A stretch of 64,000 nucleotides of DNA, taken from contig OZ026525.1 of the NCBI GenBank assembly GCA_964019695.1, forward strand, positions 73,710,260 through 73,774,259, in the 5' to 3' direction. The position numbers were made by a program, and so were the translations under genes. The notes beneath the pieces are model-generated. The model was not told the origin of the DNA. It searched no databases and saw only the letters and a list, made by a program, of their open reading frames with translations. Below are positions 56,739 through 64,000 of the stretch, piece by piece. This DNA is from Loripinus fragilis. Lineage: Eukaryota > Mollusca > Bivalvia > Lucinida > Lucinidae. How positions within the stretch are numbered: position 1 is the first letter of the stretch; the number at the start of each line of letters is the position of its first letter.

Positions 56739-57898
56739 TTATACCCGCTTTTTTCTTTAGAAAAAAAGGGTATATTAATTTCGTGTCAAAGTCGGTCCGT
56801 CACCCGTCCGTCTGTCTGTCTGTCCGTCCGTCCGTGCGTACGTCCGTCCATCACGTTTCTTGTAGATGTATCTCCTCCTAAACCATAAGAGGTAGCAACT
56901 TCAAACTTTGTAGATGTATAGGCCACATGATGTAGAGGGAACTGGGCAACATTTCGTGTGACCTTGACCCCAAGGTCAAGGTCAAAGGTCAAATATTGTA
57001 TTTTCTTGTAATTGTATCTCCTCCTAAACGGTTAGGCATAGTAACTTAAAACTTTGTAGCTGAATAGGTCACTTGATGTAGAGGGTACTGGGCAACATTT
57101 TGTGTGACCTTGACCCAAAGGTCAAGGTCAAAGGTCAAATATTGAATTTTCTTGTAAATGCATCTCCTCCTAAACCTTTTGACGTAACAACTTCAAACTT
57201 TGTAGCTGAATAGGTCACATGATGTTGAGGGTACTGGGCAACATTTTGTGTGACCTTGACCCCAAGGTCAAGGTCAAAGATCAAATAATGTATTTTCTTG
57301 TAAATGTATCTCCTCCTAAACGGTTAGACCTAGCAACTTCAAACTTTGTAGCTGGATAGGTCACATGATGTAGAGGGTACTGGGCAACATCTTGTGTGAC
57401 CTTGACCCCAAGGTCAAGGTCAAAGATCAAATATTGAATTTTCTTGTAAATCCTTCTCCTCCTAAAGCTTTTGATGTAGTAACTTCAAACTCTGTAAGTG
57501 CATAGGTCACATGATGTAGAGGGCACTGGGCAACATTTAGTGTGACCTTGACCTGAAAGTCAAGGTCAAATAATGTACTTTCTTGTAAATGCATCTTCTC
57601 CTAAACTGTTGGACATAGCAACTTCAAACTATGCAGGTGCAAAGGTCATATGATTTGGAGGGCACTAGACAACATTTGGTGTGACCTTGACCACCCATTG
57701 GTCAAGAGCATATAGTGTATTTTTGTAAATGCTTCTTCTCCTTAATAATTGGACATAGCAACTTCAAACTTTACAGGTGCATAGGTCATATTATGTTGAA
57801 GGTACTGAGCAACATTTTGTGTGACCTTGACCGCAAGGTAAAGGTTATAGGTCAAAAAGCGGGTATTTGCGATGGTTTACCATCGACTTCTGCTCTAG
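56739..57898 (+). mobile_element. Pearl/Helentron-like element with central minisatellite, 1,160 bp
   Basis: Block A keeps the empty site CCTTATTTATATTGCC (45901 onward). In B it is split between A and T, as in rolling-circle (Helitron-type) insertion. The left end is TTATACCCGCTTTTTTC. Near the right end lies AAAAAGCGGGTAT, its inverted counterpart, then a hairpin GCGATGG-TTTA-CCATCG(A) and a terminal CTAG. Subterminal inverted repeats, a 3' hairpin, a CTRR end and a central tandem array are the described anatomy of pearl and Helentron-associated elements in bivalves. It lacks a Rep/helicase gene and so is non-autonomous. Confidence 0.82.
56800..57840 (+). repeat. Seven-unit ~140-147 bp minisatellite with TGACCTTGACC boxes
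   Basis: After a (GTCC/GTCT)n tract (56812-56850), units carry TGTAxxTGxATCTCCTCCTA, CAACTTCAAACTTTGTAG, GGTCACATGATGTAGAGGG and TGTGACCTTGACCCCAAGGT then CAAGGTCAAAGGTCA. The TGTGACC boxes fall near 56958, 57103, 57250, 57397, 57541, 57682 and 57821. Later units are more diverged and have lost parts of the palindromic box. Confidence 0.9.
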
Positions 57899-58185
57899 TT
57901 TATATTGCCTTTATAACAGCCTGGCAATCAGTTATCAGAGGGACTGCATGTCAGTGCTAGTGACGTACCGCCCATATCGATGTCGCCGCCTGAATGCTTA
58001 TTTGGACGGTTGATTTGGTGGTTTTGGCTGAAGATGTTATTGCGGAGACTTTTGCTGATTGAAGCTCAAATACACTACCCTCTGTGTTTAGTGGTATATA
58101 TTTCCCTAGGGACTTCTCGTAACTTAATAGTTTAAACTGCAGGTCGCCGATATAACCAAGAGCAGTATCTGAGGGACCACTTGTT

Positions 58186-59155
58186 CGAGACTCACCGGGG
58201 CCAATGTTTTGTGTCATTTGAGAAGACACTTTATATGTTCTGCTTAGAACTGGTTCCATCCAGAAATTCATGAAACGTCTCGATACAGGTATGACTGAAA
58301 GATTGTTGACAGATGCGTAAACCTTCAGCGCAGAAAAAATACATTTAGTCATTATTTGAACACAGTCAATTAGCCCAATAAAGCCTAGCATCCATATAAA
58401 GGAATTTGACAAACAGTGCAGATCCAACGTAGATACAAGGCAGATGATGAATGAAAAAATGTCTGATAATGGTCTACACTGTTTGCTTATATGATACAAC
58501 AACTTCTGTAAAAGGATAAATATCATTGCCGTTACATGTAACAACACTAAACTCCCTATGATTACAGATCGATCCGTCAGTTTTAACGGATTAAAGACTC
58601 CAGTACTGATAAATGGATTTACCGATCTACACTGTTACAGGTAGCCGCCTAAGTAGTTACTCAGTATTGAGCCTCCATTTTTCCAAAAAAAAACCCTTAT
58701 AGCTCCTCTAATTGAGACAGCCGGCGGGAAAGGATGACCGTAAAAACTATTTTTAGAACAGATTTCTACCAAAACGGGGTCTCTGGATTCGCAGTCAAGC
58801 ACATTTAAGATTGCATAAGTGTATTGTGAAAAACAGGTCTTTTCGATATCCCAAAGTGTCTAAGACTATAAAATGTTATTATGTGATATCATATAAAACA
58901 TTATTTTGGGACTACATCGGCACATTCTACAGTCCCAGTGAAAGAGGAAAAAAGGCCACTTGAGCGTTAGACTGGGAATAGAACGGATGCTAGTTCGAGG
59001 CTCACGGCCAGCGGATTCACTATTGTGTCCTTAACACTGCTTATTACTGGTTCAACCTATGAAAAAAGGAAATCGTCCCCACATTACTAAACATTTGTTG
59101 ACGTGGACGTAAAGCACCAAAAACAAACGAAGAAAAAAAAAATGAAAAAAAATGT
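58186..59155. repeat. Segmental duplication block C' (paralogue of 51627-52595)
   Basis: Begins TTCGAGACTCACCGGGGCCA directly after block B and ends in an A-rich tract before GTTAGGTAGG. Includes the SINE remnant at 58955-59130 and a hairpin repeat near 58410-58490. Confidence 0.88.
58955..59130 (+). mobile_element. Degenerate SINE in block C'
   Basis: CACTTGAGCGTTAGACTGGG, CTAGTTCGAGGCTCACGGCC, ATTGTGTCCTTAACAC, ATTACTGGTTCAACCTATGA and GGACGTAAAGCACCAAAAAC: better preserved than its paralogue at 52405. Confidence 0.72.
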
Positions 59156-59384
59156 TAGGTAGGATACTCGTGAATGTTTCATTTGCCTATCTCCTCCCTG
59201 TAAGATTAAAATCGCTGTGCTTTTCTGTTCTATCTACAAAGAGACAATTTCGTTCAGTGCTATAGTGTTCTAAGTGATTTTCATCTAATGGCCAATGACG
59301 ATTATGTCACGTGACTGGGTGAGTTCAATGTCATACTGTTCTATCTACATAAAGTCACTTCCCTGGGAGAAATTGCTAAAAATT

Positions 59385-59745
59385 GCAGTTACCTCCCTTA
59401 CATAATTTTAGATTTCCTAAATTGAAGCCGTTTATCGGTCTTATGACAAACTAATGGCTATATCGGCTACTTTTAGGTCCAAATAATCCACTCAGTCAAA
59501 AATAAAACGCAAATTGATCCATGGACAGAGTAATAAGCTATATAAACAGATTACCTCCCTTACACATATTTAAACTGCTTTAATTGAAGTAATTTGTCGA
59601 TGAAATTACAAACCAATGGTTAAATCAGTTACTTTAAGGTCCAAATAATCAGTTCAGTCTAAAATATTATACAAATTGACCCCATTGACAGGAAAATTAA
59701 CTGTAGAAACAGATTACCTCACTTACATAAACTTTAATGGTATAA
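59385..59745 (+). repeat. Tandem repeat, about three ~163 bp units
   Basis: TTACCTCCCTTACATA-type starts at about 59390, 59551 and 59714, each followed by TTTAxxTTxxxTTAATTGAAG-like text, ACAAACxAATGGxTA, GGTCCAAATAATCxxxTCAG and a short lead-in to the next unit. Units are diverged. Confidence 0.75.
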
Positions 59746-60145
59746 TCCGTGCGGTTTGTTACTCAGGGATGAGAACTGTCAGCCATTCTCAATCAGGAAA
59801 ATTTGTCTCAAAAATGGAAAAAAGCAATTTTAAATCACTTATTAAAGGCTTAAAATAACAGAATATCAATAGAAACCAGTCAGTTTATGCTTAATTTATA
59901 TCTAAAATTGAGTCAACTGATAAACTCGATATGATTGCAATCTATTCTAAATGGACATTAATTCTTCTTAATAGAAATCTATCATTTATCATTCTAAGTC
60001 ACCTAAACCGTAAACAGCCAGGATAAAACACTTCTTCAACCTACTCTCAATTTGTTGTCTTTACATCTCCCGATACTTCAAATCCCAGCGAATATCCTGT
60101 CAAAACACCACACTATATCCAGGTAAAAGCGCTCCGCTATTTCCC

Positions 60146-60612
60146 ACGTTGTTTTGGCGGGGATCAAAGCCCAGCACTACCGGGACACCATGAAGGTAAA
60201 ATCAATGTACTTTAGCCCCGCTATCCCCCCGCTACTGGGCCCTTTGGGGGACGTGGTTCCAAATGACTGGTGCATAAGATACTGCCAGTTGAGCATGACC
60301 GCCGTAAGTCTAATTGCAGTAGATACTTTATCAAATACAATCGTCTCTGAGAAAACAAACAAACTGATTGATGATCCAGAGCCAGATGTTTATTAGAAAA
60401 TTCAATTAACAAACCACGACGCTGGTGACGTTGTGAAGTTCGTGTTAACGGTAGGCCAATTTAGTAAACGTGTATTGCAAAAACACTAAACGGTGCCGTT
60501 TACACATGTAAACGTGGCAGCCCTATTCATGTGATGATCAATTCAACCTGCCTGTTGTCATTGTTAGCTTTCTGACATTCGTAAAATGGGGGCTGTCAGG
60601 TACAAAGATAAT
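60146..60612. other. GC-richer unique stretch, no gene assigned
   Basis: Overlapping frames on both strands at 60154-60412 (up to 80 codons) reflect local base composition. No domain, splice pair or start context singles one out. Confidence 0.35.
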
Positions 60613-60645
60613 TACGTCATAAATGATGTTATTTATGATGTCATG
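60613..60645. repeat. Short near-perfect palindrome
   Basis: ACGTCATAAAT and ATTTATGATGT pair across GATGTT; part of a TGATGT-rich patch. Confidence 0.6.
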
Positions 60646-61084
60646 TCGCTGGCTAGATTTAAGACGAGCCAACTTAATTGATTTGTTAATGGATCAAATT
60701 TCATTGCTCAATTTCTAGGAGTAGATAAATGGTGGCTTTTTTCTGTCATACCACGATTTCTGGAGCTACCACGAATACTGGTACATTCACCATACAGTTG
60801 AAGCGAAAATGAAAGTAGCTAAAACTAATTAACAAGGCAAGATAAATTTACCTTTAATCAGCTAGTTGTCATGCTGAAAACATTCCAGTAATGCTTTTCT
60901 TATAAATCTCACCATACCTTTATAAAAAATAGAAAAATGTGCTTTTGCTGACTCAGAGAGTCTGCATTTTTTTTAATACTACCCACGCTGTACTCCCCAG
61001 GAGTTTTGGTGCATTATAAGCGTGACCAACCGTCATGGACGACACTTCTTTACCTTTTAGAGGATGCATCGAAGACACTGTGGA

Positions 61085-61290
61085 GCCAGAATCGGTACAT
61101 CAAGATCTGTGAAATTGGTCTGCTTTAGACCAAGATCTTTCTTTTGGATACACACAGGGTTGTAGAAAAGACCCAAATTTCTAGACGCCAACCCATTCCA
61201 TGATCCCTAAACAATAAATGTAGACCTTTATCAGATGCTTCATTCTTCTGCATCTGATCTTGGTCTGCACTATCTGTCAATGTTCTATTT
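61085..61290. repeat. Two hairpin repeats (GATCAG-type family)
   Basis: CATCAAGATCTGTGAAATTG with CTTTAGACCAAGATCTTTC, and TTATCAGATGCTTCATTCTT with GCATCTGATCTTGGTCTGCA, fold into separate hairpins. The second ends in the family's TCTGTCAATG-type edge. Confidence 0.55.
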
Positions 61291-61344
61291 ATTAACCAGT
61301 TTATAAGATTGCAGTTATGTATGACATGTAATATTAGTGCTTTT

Positions 61345-61430
61345 ATCTGTTGTTAGAACTGTTTCAACCCATGAAGACGCATCCCAACATAACTGATACA
61401 TGGTTGACTGGGATCTAATGAATCTTGCTA
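61345..61430 (+). mobile_element. SINE 3'-end fragment
   Basis: ACTGTTTCAACCCATGAAGA, CATCCCAACATAACTGATAC, GGTTGACTGGGATCTAATGA and CTAAACAAATAATA correspond to the body end and tail of the SINE at 19894. Confidence 0.7.
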
Positions 61431-61679
61431 AACAAATAATATCAGTGCTACCTGAAGAATCTTTCTTGGGCCATCTTGGTGGTGCAAACTTGGTAGTCAT
61501 CACCGCTGATGCAGTGCACGGCGGACGGGGTGGGGGTTGGGGAGGAGGGGGTGGGGGGGCAGCATCAAGAGAATTGTTTTATGGCCTTTAATTACTGTAA
61601 AAACGTAAACGATATGAGCTCTAACTGTATAACGCACTTCAATCATAAATAAAACTTATTATGACTCTTTTGTGAAAAC

Positions 61680-62285
61680 CCAACAGGGGTTCTCTCCCAT
61701 TTCATTTTGAGGGGGAAAAACCCCGCGGGGTTTTCCACAGCGCATTTGTTTATTTTTGCTTAAAAGGCTTCAAATGATGAGAAAAATTTCAATTCATCTT
61801 CTATATTGTTTTGTAAAGAAATACAATTAAAATATATAATTTTTTATTAAAAAAAAAAACAACCTTGCAGGTTTTTTCCTCCATAGTCTGAAATGGGAGA
61901 ACAAGCCTGTGGGGGAAATCAAACTTTGGAATTAAGCCATTAATCATTTTCTGCAACAATAACAATCAAACAAACTTATTTCTTGAACAAATTTTAATAT
62001 TTATGTTTTATGAAAAACCCTGCAGGGTTGAACATGTGGGGAAAACCCCAACACAGGGTTTAAAACCCCCGTGGTTTTTTTTTAACTTTGACCTTTTTTT
62101 TCACTATGACAGAATTTTTATTTTGGGGTCTAAATGCATATGTTTTACTAGTTCAAGTCTGTATGTATGTATTAAAGTGGTTTTGAGTATTTCTTACCAC
62201 TAGAAAGGTAATGTGATTTTGCCAAATTCTGGTGCGGCAAAAAAACAACAAAAAAAACTGGTGGCTGTTTACCACCAACTTAAAT
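61680..62285 (-). repeat. Inverted relative of the repeat at 38230-38835
   Basis: Stanzas such as AGGGGGAAAAACCCCGCGGGG and CATGTGGGGAAAACCCC end in TTACCACTAGAAAGGTAATG, CTGGTGCGGCAAAAAAAC and AAACTGGTGGCTGTT, the reverse complement of the left end of the 38230 copy. Each stanza is a small GGGG..CCCC palindrome. Confidence 0.75.
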
Positions 62286-62765
62286 TTGCTTTTAATATTT
62301 TCAGTGAAATTGTGTTAGTGTGGTCTGAAAAAAATCTGGCCACGAGGTTATACATAGGGGATCTCACTTGAGTGCTCATGTTTTTTTTGAAATTATTAAA
62401 GACATATGTGGTTATTGCCCATGCGCATATTTTCTGCGTCGGGAAACAGAAAAAGTTGGTCTGGGTCCTGTCTGTCGACCAAGTATGAATTCGGATCGAT
62501 AAAGATTTTTGATACTCTTATTTCAGATCGATGTTTTGACGTTATCGTGACAAAATAAAGTAAATAAAATGTGTCCAAAATATCTATTTGACCTTTCGTG
62601 GGACTTGATTGTCTCAGCACCTCATACAGATAAATAGATTAGGCAAAAACAAACGAGGGACACAATTTTCAAGTTTTAACCCTGGGTACAAATACGATTT
62701 TGGTCGAGACTCGGATTGTCACTTGTATATGTACAGTTATTTTGAGCTGCGCTCGACATAATCTC

Positions 62766-62838
62766 GTGGCCTAGTGGTTAGCGTGTCTGCCTATTAAACT
62801 AGAGGCTCTAGGTCGATTCTCAGGGTGGGCACGTACTT
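62766..62838 (+). repeat. tRNA-like SINE head, plus strand
   Basis: GTGGCCTAGTGGTTAGCGTG (A-box-like) and TAGGTCGATTCTCAGG (degenerate B box) are 50 nt apart. Stems do not close well, so a functional tRNA is unlikely. It resembles the minus-strand sequence at 52597-52662. Confidence 0.55.
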
Positions 62839-64000
62839 TTCAAACACTCACAGGTTGTATTTATCATGCTTATAAATGTTAAAATACCAACATTTGTTGC
62901 CATTTTATAATTCCATTGTGCTCAGTTGAGTTTGGTTAGCCATGGGTTAGAAATCTACATTGTAGTTTAATGCCCAAACCCGTACCAAGTTCTAAAACAC
63001 TCTTGCGCCGTTTCTTTTCAACTTTGCTAAATGTGTCATTTGGACTTAGTCCATGATATCTATACATTAAGCTAGATTGGTGGACTGATAATATATTGAT
63101 CAAAGATACAATGTATCAGATTAACTTCTTTCATTGTGTAAATGAACAATAAGTGAATTCAAAGGGACTATTTGAACGTGAATACATCAGTTTGGCACAA
63201 CCGTGCGAACGTGATATAATAGCTCGATTGGAATGTGCCTCATATTATCACAATAGTACTTTACGTAGTTTAGATATATGCTTTTCAAAATGTTATATGC
63301 ATTATATACATGTAGATTCTTTTTTCTTACTTTGCATGTTTTATCTTTATTACGATGCATCGCGAAAAAACGGAAATATACTAATGGCATACATTTAAGC
63401 ATATTGGTTCAGCTATTTTAAATAGGTTCAAGAGTTATGAGCAATTTCACTAACTTACCACTACAGGCCAAGCCAATGCTCAGTAAAGCCTCGTCCATCA
63501 AAATAGGCTGTTACATATACCAGTGGTTCGACAATGTTGACATACATAGAAAATTCTAGCCATCTACTGAGGCTATACAGTCCAGTTTGTGCCTGGCCTT
63601 GTCTGAAACCCCAAAGACAGATTCTCTCATGTCATGGCTCAGTTATTGTCAACTTAGGAGTACAATGAGATATAGATTGCTTGTTTGTTTTCTTGTTTAT
63701 CGTTCATGGTAAACAGATAAGGACCATTGACACTTGCTATGGGAAAATGCCTATGGTTTTCAGTAAAAATAAAAGTTTGACAATCGTCCCTTTCTTCACC
63801 GTGAAGCTACCCTGACCTGAACACTTTATAGCAGTGAAATCCATTTTCGATACTATATGCTCCAAAGATGTAAAATTTTTGGTAGAACAATCAGTTTTAC
63901 ATAAAAATATATAGAAATCAGAAAACAGTTTTATAATATCATCCCCCCGGTGTGCCAGCAAAAGCTTTTGCCTGTTTATAAGACTGGCTCCAGTCCTTAA
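62839..64000. other. AT-rich non-coding stretch to window end
   Basis: Only short frames. A minus-strand GTAAGT near 63449 is considered among rejected items. Confidence 0.4.

Larger units (their letters stand above)
53024..58168. repeat. Segmental duplication block B (paralogue of 43189-47195)
   Basis: Collinear with block A. Contains a 1,053 bp and a 1,160 bp insertion absent from A, and lacks A's Tc1/mariner-type element. The 196-codon minus-strand frame at 57957-58547, the longest in the window, spans the B-C' junction and is not conserved in block A or C. Confidence 0.9.

Noticed and set aside
57957..58547. Longest open frame in the window (196 codons, minus strand)
   Set aside because: It crosses the junction of blocks B and C'. 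The matching parts in blocks A and C are broken or differ mainly by amino-acid-changing substitutions, and no domain is recognisable.
62766..62838. Possible tRNA gene
   Set aside because: The T-arm and acceptor stem do not pair properly and the B box is degenerate; better explained as a SINE head.
63453..63500. Possible short minus-strand exon before a GTAAGT donor
   Set aside because: An upstream CAG and an open 46-nt frame exist, but no polypyrimidine tract, partner exon or family match supports it.

Overview
This is a gene-poor, AT-rich stretch of an animal nuclear genome. The repeat content (tRNA-derived SINEs with a shared body, tandem repeats made of degenerate ~140 bp units, a pearl/Helentron-like element with a central minisatellite, several fold-back MITEs) together with a cadherin-type gene in spliced exons points to a mollusc, most likely a bivalve. 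No operons, bacterial genes, CRISPR arrays or rRNA are present. The species assignment is inference; the eukaryotic nature is directly supported by split exons with good splice sites and by transposon anatomy.

Host coding sequence is sparse. On the minus strand, exons of a cadherin-repeat protein lie at 13682-13946, 7954-8218 and 2542-2672, with a candidate 24-nt microexon before each of the two larger ones. The 7954-8218 and 2542-2672 exons join in phase and complete one cadherin repeat. A second possible gene (plus strand, 28543-29273) encodes a paired CxxC zinc-finger-like N-terminus, interrupted by a 232 bp Harbinger-type MITE with a TTA target duplication.

The layout is as follows. 1-3739: LINE 3' ends, a reverse-transcriptase scrap and the last cadherin exon seen. 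3740-15195: two directly adjacent 5,728 bp copies, identical wherever compared, each carrying one cadherin exon, one microexon, one SINE and one fold-back element; counting both copies would break the cadherin reading frame. 15196-28300: tandem repeats, a mariner-type element, a SINE, a LINE 3' end with a TTAA-flanked insertion inside its coding region, and a compact three-hairpin sequence at 27594-27661. 28360-31900: the zinc-finger ORF, then a field of poly-G/poly-C repeats. 33100-38900: SINEs, inverted repeats and a long tandem array. 38980-59160: a mosaic of older segmental duplications (38980-42200 with 47586-49600; 43189-47195 with 53024-58168; 51627-52595 with 58186-59155). In the second pair, three transposon insertions are delimited exactly because the other copy preserves the empty site. 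59160-64000: a short tandem repeat, hairpin repeats and an inverted copy of a repeat seen at 38230-38835.

Apart from the cadherin and zinc-finger exons, no convincing host gene was found. Most open frames are short by-products of AT-rich non-coding DNA or lie inside repeats. The parts most worth following are the perfect tandem duplication and its effect on the cadherin gene, the microexon, the Helentron-like element loaded with nuclear-receptor half-sites, the Harbinger MITE inside an open coding frame, and the three-hairpin element.
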